DNA from: Liolophura sinensis
Lineage: Eukaryota; Mollusca; Polyplacophora; Chitonida; Chitonidae
Direction: 5' to 3'
Length of the DNA stretch: 60,000 nt
Assembly: GCF_032854445.1 (NCBI RefSeq)
Contig: NC_088301.1
Coordinates: 11,034,281 to 11,094,280, forward strand
Under the pieces are notes generated by a model, which saw only the letters and a list, made by a program, of their open reading frames with translations, was not told the origin of the DNA and did no database searches. Below, piece after piece: positions 34,613 through 47,326 of this stretch (its first letter is position 1; each line of letters opens with the position of its first letter). The position numbers were made by a program, and so were the translations under genes.

Positions 34613-35459
34613 AAATTAAGATGATACTTGTATACAGCCAATGGATAAAATTTAACACCCTGATACACATGTACAATTTATTTGTAACATTTTTGTTGTT
34701 ACAGAGCAGCTCTATGAGAGCTAGTACAGCCTTGTTGTTGTTGTTCTGGTTGGGAATGTGTCCTTTGTGGTAAGCTTTTTTGGAAAGTGCAAGAATCATG
34801 GAGGTTTGTACATCAGTAAATTCCAGGTTTAGTTATATTTATTAGCAAGAATGATTCATGTTTTACACCATACTTCACCAAAACATGGAGAATTAATAAA
34901 GTGAAAAAGGAAACATCACTGAAAAGCTAAAATAATTAGGATTTTATCATTCAAAACTGGAATCGCTCATTTTTCACACAGGTAAGAGGTATTTAAATCT
35001 GATTTAATCAAATAAAAACAGGTCACAACAAAATAAAATATCAAGGCTATATACATGTATAGATGCACATAATTGAGTTAAACAATTGCCAACATTCTTC
35101 TGATGATATCAAATCACCCAGAGGAGCTCCTCTCAAACCAAATTAAATGTGCGGAAATTCACCACACCTGTACCATGTACTGGACGTGTGGCTATGACTG
35201 ACTAAGAGAAGCTTTGTTTGTTTCGGGAGACAGAGTGGTCATCAACTTCAAACGCTGCCGCCACTTCCACCCCCTCACCACCTGGTTCAGGTGAGAACAA
35301 AGAGCGTGCGTGGGTGGGGAGTGAGTCACATACCTCCCTCCGCGAATACATGTACCCCACACATCTGGAACCTCAATGTAATCAAGAATCAGGTGAAAAA
35401 AAAACTGTTACTATCATAACTCTACATTCTGGCATCTACATAGATATATACATGTATAT

Positions 35460-35461
<2 letters not shown>

Positions 35462-35490
<29 letters not shown>
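35462..35490 (+). repeat. (CA)n microsatellite
   Basis: About 14 CA dinucleotides in a perfect run. Confidence 0.95.
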
Positions 35491-35493
<3 letters not shown>

Positions 35494-36144
35494 TTACCAC
35501 TGCTTAGTGCAAAACCCGTTTAGACAGCTAGAACTGTCCTCGCTAGCAAACCTTAGTGACAGGAACAAGGGACCTCCGGGCCAGCTGCCTGCACAACCAG
35601 AATTCTCAATATTTTGCCACTGGCAAACAAAGAAGTTTTTTTTTCATTTTCTGAAGTCACATAATTGGATGTTGATAAACTGTCTGCTTTAATTGTGAAA
35701 TTGTTTAAGAGGTCTCTGCTAGACTGACTTCTAGCTGCGGTTAGACAGGAGGTTGAGTAACCTGAATGTCAGTGCGGACCGTCCCCTGTTGTACATGTCA
35801 TGTACCTGCACAGGTAAAGCTATGTGATCAAGCCAGCCAAGTATGCTCACTTAACATACCTGGCATACCTCAGCCTAACTCTGCTTTCATCCCCTGGTCT
35901 GATTATACAAGTAACACTTTCCTTACTGTGACCCGAGCACACAACAAGCTTTGTCCTGACCAGTAGGTTTAAGTCAGCCTGTGAATACAAGCTGAGGCTA
36001 AACCATTCCAGGGAAGAACAACTGCTCTGTTTGAGTGACCGGTCATTAGAAAGGTTTAACAAGTGTATAGCAGCAGCCAGGTCACAGGGCTGAGGAAGAA
36101 TTAGGGGAGCATAATCACTCACCCCCCACAGTCACCTGATGGGG

Positions 36145-36695
36145 TCCACGACAATATCCACAGCATACAATATCCACACAGGACAATATCCATGGCATAC
36201 AATATCCACACTAGACAATATCCACACTAGACAATATCCACAGCACACAATATCCACACAGGACAAAATCCATGGCGTAAAATATCCACACTAGACAATA
36301 TCCACACTACACAATATCCATGGCATACAATATCCATGGCAGGCAATATCCACACAGAAAATATTCACAGCACACAATATCCACACTACACAATATCCAC
36401 GGCAGGCAATATCCATGACAGACAACATCCACTGCATACACCATCCACAGCAGACAACATCCATGGCAGACAATATCCACAACACAATATCCACACCTGA
36501 CAATATCTACTAGACAATATCCACATCAGGCAATATCCACACTAGACAATATCCGTGGCATATAATATCCACAACACAATATCCACACCTGACAAAAATT
36601 CCATCTTACATTACACACACCAGACAATATCCACAGCACACAATATCCACAACAGAATATCCACGCCAAGCATTATCCACGCCAGACAATCCACA
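36145..36695 (+). repeat. Short irregular minisatellite (about 16-bp unit)
   Basis: Dozens of copies of ACAATATCCACACTAG and variants (ACAATATCCATGGCAT, ACAATATCCACAGCAC), with alternating tails that make a looser higher-order pattern. Unit length varies, so no long frame persists. Confidence 0.92.
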
Positions 36696-37299
36696 CAGTC
36701 ATCACATATGTGGCTGAGAAATGTAGATGGAGGTTTAAGATCAGAACATCTGGCCGTGAATGCTCAACGTACTCCATGTGTGTGTCATATTCATGTACAA
36801 TAAGTAAAACATATTCCCACATACTGCAAGCTTGGTTTGAAAGGGGTCGAGAATAACAAACACCACAGTGCAATAACAGTCCAGTTACTGCCCCCACATT
36901 TCTAAACAAACATCTGGCACTACACAGAAAAAAACATATCATAAAACTCTTCTTATTTTCAATGCTCATTTACTCATAGATCTGGTACCTGTGATACAGA
37001 GGGTAAATGGGAGGGAGGTACGGGGTGGAAGAGGAGGGAGGGTAGGTGTTGGGAGTGATGGAATGGTGAATATAAGGAGGACCATGGTTACCGTGACTCC
37101 TACATAGATGTATATGTTTATGATTGTAAGTGCTGAACCCTGACTGTTTACAGGGTAGTCTAACAAACAGCCCACATGTGCACAAACATTCTTAATGAGA
37201 TGACTTTCTCAGGGGTGTAAAAAAAAAACTATGTTTATGTACATGTATGTGTTATTCTATGTCGCTCCATTGGTCCCTCTGTCACCTACAATATAACAC

Positions 37300-38085
37300 A
37301 CTGCAGTATACTGTACCAGAACAAAGACTGAAGAATACAGTACAATGACAGACAGCAGCACAGTGTAACATGACACAGGTAGCAGTATACTGTACCATAA
37401 CACAAACAACAGTATACTGTACCATAACACAAACAACAGTATACTGTACCCTGACACAGACAAGAGTATACTGTACCACAACACAGACAAGAGTATACTG
37501 TACTGTAACACAGACAAGAGTATACTGTACCACAACACAGACAAGAGTATACTGTACCACAACAAAGACAACAGTATACTGTACCACAACGCAGACAACA
37601 GTATACTGTACCAGAACAGATAACCCTGTACTTCATCGTAACATGGACTACAGTGTACTGTACCATAACAGTGGCAATACTGTACTATACCATAACACAA
37701 ACAACAGTGTACTATAGTGTAACACGGACAAGAGCAGACTGTACCATAACACAGACAAAAGTGTACGGGACCATAACATAGACAACAGTGTACTGTACCA
37801 TAACACAGACAACAGTTTTCTGTACCACAACAGTATAGTGTATCAAAACACAGACAACAGTATACTGTATCATAACACAGACAACAGTATACTGTATCAT
37901 AACACAGACAACAGTATACTGTATCATAACGCAGACAACAGTATACTGTATCATAACACAGATAACAGTACATTTATACTGTGCTCAAAGACAGACAGCA
38001 TACTGTACCCCAAGAGAGATGACGGTACACTGCACGCTAAGGCAGGTGACAGTACTATACTGTACTATGACACAGACTGCAGAAA
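37300..38085 (+). repeat. 27-bp minisatellite
   Basis: About 27 units with core ACAGTATACTGTACCATAAC followed by ACAGACA. Each unit contains the self-complementary CAGTATACTG, so single strands could fold at every repeat. The open frames of 9-residue period on both strands are artefacts. Confidence 0.93.
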
Positions 38086-38246
38086 ACTGTAATGGATGCA
38101 TCCTGTATGCCTCATGCCCCAACATTCCTTCTGGTGACAATATGGTTACTTGTCATTCCATCTTCAGTAAAAGTCATTTCTGACATCATTACATCACAAA
38201 AGATTAAACACGAAACAAAAGCATGTTCTTAGAGAGAGAGTTTGGA

Positions 38247-38495
38247 TTTTTTTTTTTTTTTTTTTTGATTGGTGTTTTACGCCGTACTCAAGAATATTTC
38301 ACTTATACGACGGCGGCCAGCATTATGGTGGGTGGAAACCGGGCAGAGCCCGGGGGAAACCCACGACCATCCGCAGGTTGCTGACAGACCTTCCCACATA
38401 CGGCCGGAGAGGAAGGCAGCATGAGCTGGTCTTGAACTCACAGCGACCGCATTGGTGAGAGGCTTCTGGGTCATTACGCTGCACTAGCCCGCTAG
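38247..38495 (-). mobile_element. SINE family 1, long copy with poly-T (poly-A) tail
   Basis: A run of about 20 T (the A tail on the SINE strand) is followed by the family body GGCGGCCAGCATTATGGTGG and the head region ACTCACAGCGACCGCATTGG. It ends at CGCTGCACTAGCCCGCTAG, so the outer A-box part is cut. Confidence 0.88.
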
Positions 38496-38704
38496 TTTGG
38501 AAAGGTTTATAAACACTGTAATAGACATGAGTACATGTCTGAAGGTTACCTGCTGTGTCACATCCAAGACTGCAGCAAACCATAACACAAACAGCACTTA
38601 TCGGTATGCCATCAAAGAAGGTACAGAATATGAAAACAAGGACTGCAGTATTAAACCATAAGACAGATTGTCATTAACACTGTATGTATTACTGTAATAC
38701 TTCA

Positions 38705-38930
38705 CCTTTAGGCAAGTTTGCAAGCTGTTTATTCAAGTAAATTCTGAATGCATTATTCTTTGTTACATTATTCTCTAATAAAATTATACTTTTTGCGGAG
38801 CTCTGACATTGGCCATCGAACTAGTGTAAGTTTTTCTCCAAAAATCCAATTAAAAATCTGCATAAATTGCCCTAAAAGTTGCTCTTTCATGGGCGAAGAG
38901 GTTCAGAAATTAGGGTATCTACAGAAATCT
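38705..38930 (+). repeat. Interspersed repeat family A, copy 4
   Basis: GCAAGCTGTTTATTCAAGTA, then CTCTAATAAAATTATACTTT, then AAATTGCCCTAAAAGTTGCT match the other three copies in order. Confidence 0.65.
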
Positions 38931-39928
38931 TACAGAAAGTTTCTTTAATTGTGCCAGAACAGGCACAGCTACATTACAAATTGCCAAGTTTTTTTGTTAT
39001 AAGACCAACTTCAACAGCAGGGCACATCATAGAGCAACCTTAGTAATGTAGCAAACTGATAGACAATTCTCTGTCCCCAGGCCTTGTGCCTACCTGTATG
39101 AAATAATAACTGCCTCTCCACAGCCACATTAATTATGAATCTCACACACACACACACCTGTCCTGTTGGCAGCACAAGAAGTTATCATTCATATACCTGT
39201 TAATTAATCTCATTTACATCCCTTACATCAGGTAAACTTCAAACTTTTGTAAGAGCATCTGACATCTGTGTCACAAGCAGCCAGCACCGTCTTGGGAGAA
39301 GCAATCAGCTGATGTGAGGCAGACAGAATACAAATCTGTGACTGTCTGAGAGAAAGTGGGAAGTTTTGACAGATTACCCCTCCCAGGTGATGAGAGAGTT
39401 TTGAGTAACTTAAAGGTGGGGGGGGGATGTCAAGGAGAGCTGGCTGACAGGTGAGCTGCCTTGGCTCCAAACTGACCTATTTATACGTCTTGAGATCTTG
39501 TCGCACTTGACAGATTGTATCTTCAAAGAGGACACTATTTTGTACACCAAAATGGACACTAAATACCTGGACCATGTGTATGTGTACATGTAACTGTACA
39601 CCATCTACATGCAAACATTTTCTTAAAAATTCCACACAGTATGCCTCGACAGATGAACATGCATACATGTAGTCCACCGTGCTTCAGCAATACTTAAAGT
39701 GTGTTTGAAAAATAATCACGAAATGTCAAAAAAACCTAAATCAATAGCATGCAATAATTAAACTTTAAGACAAAGACTACACAACAGAAGTACATGTATT
39801 CTCGGCTTTTAAAATTCAATCTTCACTTTTTCTGACTTCTGTGAACTCCAACCTTTATAATTCAAAACGCTGTCCAGTTATCATTGCATTAAAGAATTTA
39901 TGGTTGTGTAAGTGCATCTTGATCTTTT
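38931..39928 (-). other. MUSK: Intron 1 sequence without recognised features
   Basis: Unique sequence. A G run lies at about 39418-39426 and a short CA run near 39147. No exon recognised. Confidence 0.45.
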
Positions 39929-40130
39929 CGTAATGACCCAGGAGCCAATGCAGTCGCTGTGAGTTCAAGTCCAGCTCATGCTGGCTTCCTCTCTGGCGGT
40001 ACGTGGGAAGGTCTGCAGCAACCTGCAGATGGTTTCCCTCTGCCTGGTTTCCACCCACCATAATGCTGGCCTCTGTCGTTTAAGTGAAATATTCTTGAGT
40101 ACGGGGTAAAACACAAATCAAAATCAAAAT
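39929..40130 (+). mobile_element. SINE family 1, plus-strand copy
   Basis: Reads head to tail on the plus strand: TAATGACCCAGGAGCCAATG, B-box-like TGTGAGTTCAAGTCCAG, body TTTCCACCCACCATAATGCT, end GAAATATTCTTGAGTACGGG, tail CAAAATCAAAATC. The first part of the tRNA-like head is missing. Confidence 0.85.
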
Positions 40131-41095
40131 CTTGACCTCTCTATTTGGTCTATGGCATGTCTAAAGTTCATGTAGGAGTAGGAGTCCACAGGGGTTTTTT
40201 TTTTTCAGAATGACAAGGCTGCAATTCCTTGCTATAAACCTGACAGTTGTGAGCGAGTGTCAGTGTTGTGCGTTGTGAATAATGTCATAACAACTACATC
40301 GGAGTAATTTACGCCTCTGAAAATGCCCAATTCACCCAACTGTAAGTTTAAAAACAGATGCGTAGAAAAATTAAGACATAAATTAGTCTCTAAAAGTGTG
40401 CATACCTGTTGTTCGGCCTATTAATCACTTTTGAGCTGAATAGGGCAGATAAACTCTATATTCGGCAAAGGTGACTACTCTTACTCGCAGTGCAATCTTG
40501 CCGGACAATTGGAAAATGACGTCTTTTTCCCAACTCAAAATACACGTTAGCTCAAGAAGCATAGTTCTGACGCCATTAGAAAGGCCTGTTCATGATGTTA
40601 TTGCTCAATCTGACGTCAACAAAAGGAATAGGGGAAAGGTGGTGACTGATGTGCCACAAGCAGAGTGACTGCAGAGCCATCCTTCCTTGGCTTGTTACTC
40701 AAGATGGACATGACAGAGGTGATTCACAGTCCAGATAATAAAGTCAAGTAAAATATTATTTTGTAAAACTTCATGATTTCAAAAACGAATTGAAAAATCT
40801 TTGGTAATGGTCACTGTCGGCTCATTATATAATGTCATTCAACTAAAGACACTTGCAAGATTTTCATTTCCATCATGTTTTAAACAACAAGGCAGTTTCA
40901 CATGACCCATACACTGTCAGGCCGAAGGTTGAAGAGCCAGACTAACAACAACAGACTGATCCTCAAACTACCTTTCCTACAGCACTACTTCAGTGATATT
41001 GACTTCACATGCAAACGTTCCACACACCAACACACACCACATGTACCCAGCACGTCAGAAATGCCATAGCAGAGATGCTATACAAAACTTGATAC

Positions 41096-41230
41096 TTATT
41101 TATTGGTATTTTACACCATATTCAAAAATATTTCACCTATACAACGACATCATAGTAGGATGAAACTGGGCAGAGCCCGGTGGAAACCCAGGACCATCCG
41201 CAGGTTGCTGGCAGATGGCCGGAGAGCAAA
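41096..41230 (-). mobile_element. SINE family 1, truncated copy
   Basis: Tail and body only: TTTATTGGTATTTTACACCA, then AACTGGGCAGAGCCCGGTGG, then CCATCCGCAGGTTGCTGGCA. The tRNA-like head is absent. Confidence 0.8.
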
Positions 41231-42129
41231 ACTTGATAATCATCCTTCAAGACTGCGTAGGATACTAAATTTGACAGCAGCATGACCAGTTATAGAGAAT
41301 ACAGATACAGCTTCTAACAAGCTGACATGCCTGGAAAGGCGAGGAAGGTCGCCTTGTACTAACGTCCTGACACCAGCACTCAAACTGCCAATTATACCTG
41401 GCTTAACTGCAGGTGTGGTTCGAAGACGGTGGGCTTCTGTTACCTGTGAACAGTGACATAAGTGTACTCTGATTACAGTATAGGATTGCAGCTGATGACT
41501 GTTCAGATCCCGTCTGTTAAGGGTTGTCCACGTAGAACACACTACATATACACCATAATTACACGTACTGGAACCCTCCTCCCCAGTAACCTACACCGAA
41601 GCTCCAAAATGACCCCTGAAGTACCCAGAGTAACTTTCCTACAACAGGAATGGGTTCAACAATGAACACCCATATGTAAAATCAACCATAAAATTTGTGT
41701 TGAGAGCCCATAGTGTTTACCAGCAACATATGAAAGAGTTTACCATTTATCTTTTCAGCACTATCCCCTTGCACTTGCCCACCTTTTACCATTTCATGCC
41801 ATTTCCACTTCAATGACATGATCAGTTGTGAAATGCTTGACACCCATGTATCTGCTTGAGAAGACAAGGCTAACCAAATCTTCACTGGTACAGCAGATGT
41901 CTTTACTGAAGGGATATCTTGTTACATAACTTGTCTGATAATAATTAATAGGCAACAGAAAGGAATGTGAAATGTAAAAATCCAAAAATTTATTATTGCC
42001 CTGTAGTGCAGTTTTAACCTACTCCTGACCATGGCACTAAGGAGATATTCACAATGTACAGATGTGGGTTATAATCTAAGGATGGTGTATTTAAAGGATG
42101 GGGATATGAAGGAGAATATTAAATGCACT

Positions 42130-44152
42130 CTATATACAGGTCAAAAAAGATGGGAGGGAGACCAAAGCTGTATTACATATACACAGGTCAGCAAAGATAG
42201 GAGGGAGACCAAAGCTGTATTACATATACACAGGTCAGGAAATATGGGAGGGAGACCAAAGCTTATTACAGGTACACAGGTCAAAAAAGATGGGAGTGAG
42301 ACCAAAGCTATATTACATGTACACAGGTCAGGAAAGATGGGAGGAAGGTCAAAGCTGTATTACAGGTACACAGGTCAGGAAAGATGGGAGGGAGACCAAA
42401 GCTTATTACAGGTACACAGGTCAAAAAAGATGGGAGGGAGACCAAAGCTATATTACAGGTACACAGGTCAGGAAAGATGGGAGGGAGATCAAAGCTGTAT
42501 TACATATACACAGGTCAAAAAAGATGGGAGGGAGACCAAAGCTATATTACAGGTACACAGGTCAGCAAAGATGGGAGGAAGGTCAAAGCTGTATTACATA
42601 TACACAGGTCAGGAAAGATGGGAGGGAGACTAAAGCTGTATTACATATACACAGGTCAGCAAAGATGGGAGGGAGATCAAAGCTGTATTACATGTACACA
42701 GGTCAGCAAAGATGGGAGGGAGACTAAAGCTGTATTACATGTACACAGGTCAGGAAATATGGGAGGGAGACCAAAGCTTATTACAGGTACACAGGTCAAA
42801 AAAGATGGGAGTGAGACCAAAGCTATATTACATGTACACAGGTCAGCAAAGATGGGAGGAAGGTCAAAGCTGTATTACAGGTACACAGGTCAGGAAAGAT
42901 GGGAGGGAGACCAAAGCTTATTACAGGTACACAGGTCAAAAAAGATGGGAGGGAGACCAAAGCTATATTACAGGTACACAGGTCAGGAAAGATGGGAGGG
43001 AGATCAAAGCTGTATTACATATACACAGGTCAAAAAAGATGGGAGGGAGACCAAAGCTATATTACAGGTACACAGGTCAGCAAAGATGGGAGGAAGGTCA
43101 AAGCTGTATTACATATACACAGGTCAGCAAAGATGGGAGGGAGACTAAAGCTGTATTACATATACACAGGTCAGCAAAGATGGGAGGGAGATCAAAGCTG
43201 TATTACATGTACACAGGTCAGCAAAGATGGGAGGGAGACCAAAGCTGTATTACATATACACAGGTCAGGAAATATGGGAGGGAGACCAAAGCTTATTACA
43301 GGTACACAGGTCAAAAAAGATGGGAGTGAGACCAAAGCTATATTACATGTACACAGGTCAGGAAAGATGGGAGGAAGGTCAAAGCTGTATTACAGGTACA
43401 CAGGTCAGGAAAGATGGGAGGGAGACCAAAGCTTATTACAGGTACACAGGTCAAAAAAGATGGGAGGGAGACCAAAGCTATATTACAGGTACACAGGTCA
43501 GGAAAGATGGGAGGGAGATCAAAGCTGTATTACATATACACAGGTCAAAAAAGATGGGAGGGAGACCAAAGCTATATTACAGGTACACAGGTCAGCAAAG
43601 ATGGGAGGAAGGTCAAAGCTGTATTACATATACACAGGTCAGGAAAGATGGGAGGGAGACTAAAGCTGTATTACATATACACAGGTCAGCAAAGATGGGA
43701 GGGAGATCAAAGCTGTATTACATGTACACAGGTCAGCAAAGATGGGAGGGAGACCAAAGCTGTATTACATGTACACAGGTCAGGAAAGATGGGAAGGAGG
43801 CCAAAACTGTATTACATATACACAGGTCAGGAACAATGGGAGAGAGACAAAAAACTATATTACAGGTACACAGGTCCAAAAAGATGGCAGGGAGATCAAA
43901 GCTGTATCACATGTACACAGGTCAGCAAAGATGGGAGGGAGACCAAAGCTGTATTACAAGTACACAGGTCAGCAAAGATGGGAGGGAGATCAAAGCTGTA
44001 TTACATGTACACAGGTCAGGAAAGATGGAAGGGAGATCAAAGCTGCATTACATGTACACAGGTCAGGAAAGATGGGAGGGAGATCAAAGCTGTATTACAT
44101 GTACACAGGTCAGGAAAGATGGGAGGGAGATCAAAGCTGTATTACATGTACT
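42130..44152 (+). repeat. 47-bp minisatellite with a 515-bp higher-order repeat
   Basis: About 43 units with core AGGTCAGGAAAGATGGGAGG and tail AGACCAAAGCTGTATTACAT. Blocks of 11 units repeat with a 515-bp period: the same block begins near 42384, 42899 and 43414 with almost identical sequence. Two units per block are short, which explains 515 rather than 517. Because 47 is not a multiple of three, all three plus frames stay open with a 47-residue period. This is satellite-like DNA, not a gene. Confidence 0.95.
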
Positions 44153-45424
44153 AAAACCATATTAGTCAGCCGAAAAGCAAGGGCAAACTGCTGCAATGGC
44201 ACATGAAAACTGTATACTATAAGTCAGCAGGCAGGTAGAGGGGACACTGTTAATACACTATGTACTGTACAGGTAGGCACAGCCATATTTAATCTCTGCT
44301 CCTCAGCTAGGAGGTCACCTGTAGTCGAGAGTTAACAGGTAGATAGTAATTCACCTCTGGTATTCCCTCACCCCCCCCCCCTTTTCTTCCCCAAAGTTAA
44401 CCTGCACAGGCTTCCCTGGCTACCTTCAATGCGGGTCTCCTCACATACATGTAGCCCTCTGACACAAGACCGGCTCAGCCCAAGTGGACGAACTTGTTTG
44501 ACATTTCAACACTGACAGACATTTCAAGCAGCCGTGAAATATTCGGGACATTTGTATAAGCAGGTTAGCCGAAGATGTCATTACACCAGCTGTGCATGTA
44601 CAGAGACTGTAATCTTACAGGTAATGGATGAGCCCTCAAACAGTGACAAGGCTTTTAAAATTTAGATCTGAGAGCTTGAGCCTTTCCACAATAGTTAATT
44701 ATAACTGATTAACTAGTTACGTCAAGGGCAGGCTTTAATATGGGAATGGAAAAAATAACAGACGTTAGTTTTGAAGAGGAGTAAAAGGAGGTCAGTGCTT
44801 AACATCAGAGTGCTACAATGTATGACTGCTGACAAGAGTAAGTGGGATACAATGATCAATCTTGAGCTCTATATGCGTACCTTTATCTGACCTTACCACC
44901 AAAAAAGATATATATATACATGTATGTGTATATCATCTCAAAATTACCACTTCTACAATCATCTGAAAACCTGGATGCTCAATTTTTCAAGTGCTTTCTA
45001 GCTCTTGTCTCTAGTTTTCCTTCTTGTTTAAAGCTTAACATTGTTTTCAAAACTATTTCTGATGGTGATTCACTGTAGACAGTTATTCTCCATAGATACC
45101 TGTGCTATAGCGCTGCCTCACTGACATACATGCACTATGGAAATCACACTTCATCCCATGAAAACTGTGTGGGTTAATGAAAATTACCAGTTACACATGT
45201 ATACTATCGTGTAAATTACCTGTAAATACAGGTAGACACAGCTATATTTAATCACCTGTACACTACACACATCAGTGGAGAAAAGCTAACATTGTACTGC
45301 ACCTGTTATCATAAAGTCATAAAATATCCATGTATAACACAGACAATGTATGAATTACATGTGCGTCTGTGACTTTCTTTTATCATTAGCTTCCCTTTTT
45401 TTCAGACAGTAAATTTATTTTACC
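44153..45424 (-). other. MUSK: Intron 1 sequence without recognised features
   Basis: Unique sequence with a C run at about 44371-44381 and a short TA run near 44907. No exon recognised. Confidence 0.45.
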
Positions 45425-45632
45425 TACTTGATAGGTGTTTTACACTGTCATCACTGTACTCAAGAATATTCCACTTATGCTACGGTGGCCAGCATTATGG
45501 TGGGAGGAAACCCACGACCATCCGCAGGTTGGCGGAAGATGTACAGCTGGAGAGGAAGCCAGCATGAGCCAGACTTGAACTCACAGCCACCACATCGGTG
45601 AAAGGTTCCTGGGTGAGTGCCACAGAGATCCT
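45425..45632 (-). mobile_element. SINE family 1, diverged copy
   Basis: Contains GGCCAGCATTATGGTGGGAG and CACGACCATCCGCAGGTTGG, then GAACTCACAGCCACCACATC. There is an internal deletion after GGGAGGAAACC relative to other copies. Confidence 0.82.
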
Positions 45633-45774
45633 TAGACTGCAAAACACATACTTCCATAGCTAAAAATCTATTAAGAGTTTAGACACTACATGCCAAGATG
45701 TGATCACAATGGACATAATAAATATATGGTTGGTGTTATTTATAAATCATTGCAAGATGAGTCACTGTAATGCT

Positions 45775-46140
45775 GTGAGTGAGTGAGTGAGTGTTTGGGG
45801 TTTAACGTCGTACTTAACAATGTTTCAGTCAGATGACAACGAAGGATTCCTTAGAGTGTATGTAATGTGCCTCCTTGTTGCAGGACGGATTTCCACCGCC
45901 CTTTCATCTAGTGCTGCTTCACTGAGACGACTTACCGAAGGCAAGTAAGCCACCCCGCCCGAGCCATTACTGATATGGGTCAACCAGTCATTGCGCTATC
46001 CCCTTTTTGCTGAACACCAAACGAGGAAGCTGCAACTTCCTCTTTTAAAGTCTTAGGTGTGACTTGACTTAGGTGTGACTTTGACCGTGGATCTACCCCT
46101 CAAGAAAGTGGCGCTCTACCAACTGTGCTAACAGGGCCGG
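45775..46140 (-). mobile_element. SINE family 2, near full length
   Basis: Read on the minus strand the head GGCCCTGTTAGCACAGTTGG with TAGAGCGCCAC is tRNA-like, with an A box. The body includes CCCGTTAAT-region relatives and TGCAACAAGGAGGCACATTA. It ends ACGTTAAACCCCAAACACTC with an (ACTC)n tail. A plus-strand copy lies at 52558-52922. Confidence 0.8.
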
Positions 46141-47293
46141 TATTATGCTTAAAAGAATCATTTGCTAAAAACAGAGAAGCATGCAGTAAGTGTAACGATG
46201 TTAATACTGATAAGCACAATTCACAAACTATTATAAAATCAGTTTCACAGTGCTTGACTGTCTCTCTTGCATCAGCGTATAATGCTAAATCAAAACAGTA
46301 CCATCAGTTTACTGCTTTCCTATCACAATATTTGAACAATTAATTCAACCAGCAAGTTGTAATGCATACCAAATCCATTTTTTATAATATGAGTTGATTT
46401 ATACATGTAGAGATTTCAAACTACAATCATCTAGAGTGTTTGTTCTTGTTCGGGTACACTGTATTGTTATTGAGGGTCTCTGGGAAGAGCACACTGTACA
46501 ATTTCAGAGGCTAATCCTCTTTAAATAATGGATTCATTCACACATTGACTAATCTCAACTGAATGTAAATGTTTGCACTGAACTTAACGTCGCAATACTA
46601 CATAAAATTACATTTCCGCGAAATATGTGAGTTGACTAAGGTGACAGTTGTTACAAATGTTAACCATATGTAAGTACATGGAGAACTGGTGACATAACCC
46701 TCTGTGTGAGGCCTAGTTCCATAAAATACATATAGACTGTATGAGGAGAACAGAGTTACCACACACACATGCAATGACAAACTCATCCACCTTTAACTGG
46801 TGTAAAAAGAGGTTGGTTATGTAATGCACCTGCCCAACAAAAAACCAAAAAAAAGAGAGGCCTTTCTTTGTCATGTTGTTCCTGTTTACATGTACTTCAT
46901 TGGTGTTTCACTAATATATCACACTTAAAGGCAGAGCAAATACTGCTATGAAGAATATGTCCGATAAAACCCGTTAAAAAGTGTCCACGACAAAATTTAT
47001 TTTTTAATTTTTTTTGTTTTTTGTCAGCCCAGGAAATGCATTTGGACTTTTGGATTCTACAGTGCCATATATCATGTCCAAAAATTGACCCTATATGTAG
47101 TGGGGGGTGGGGGGGGGAGGTTTTTCTATGGTGATTGTTCACAAACATTTTTCCAGCTAATCAGAGTTCAGCGTGTGCTCCTGTGACCACCTTGGAATGG
47201 CATCCAACTTGACAACTCCCAATGTGTTCCTTTGTAGGCAGGAAGCCTACGTAAGGAATTACTCAAAGGAGTTCACAAAAGATGAAAGATTAC
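46141..47293 (-). other. MUSK: Intron 1 sequence without recognised features
   Basis: Unique sequence with a G-rich patch at about 47100-47119. No exon or repeat family named. Confidence 0.45.
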
Positions 47294-47326
47294 CTGTAGT
47301 TTTTGGCGTTTGGAGATTATAGATTG
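47294..47326 (-). CDS. Possible extra 33-nt exon of the MuSK-like receptor
   Basis: A weak candidate. On the minus strand an acceptor (GATTTTCATTTGACAG) and a donor (CTACAG/GTAATC) bound 33 nt that would be phase 1 to phase 1, so it could be included or skipped without changing frame. It would add (T)IYNLQTPKTT between the signal peptide and the first Ig domain. By chance such a match is quite likely in 30 kb of intron. Transcript reads are needed to decide. Confidence 0.2.

Noticed and set aside
35325-35375. A short minus-strand segment with possible splice ends (near GTATGTGAC)
   Set aside because: The acceptor lacks a good adjacent pyrimidine tract and the peptide (SRCVGYMYSRRE) fits no domain.
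42031-44206. Several overlapping frames of 150-312 codons
   Set aside because: All come from the 47-bp array. Three plus frames are open at once with a 47-residue period, which coding sequence would not show.
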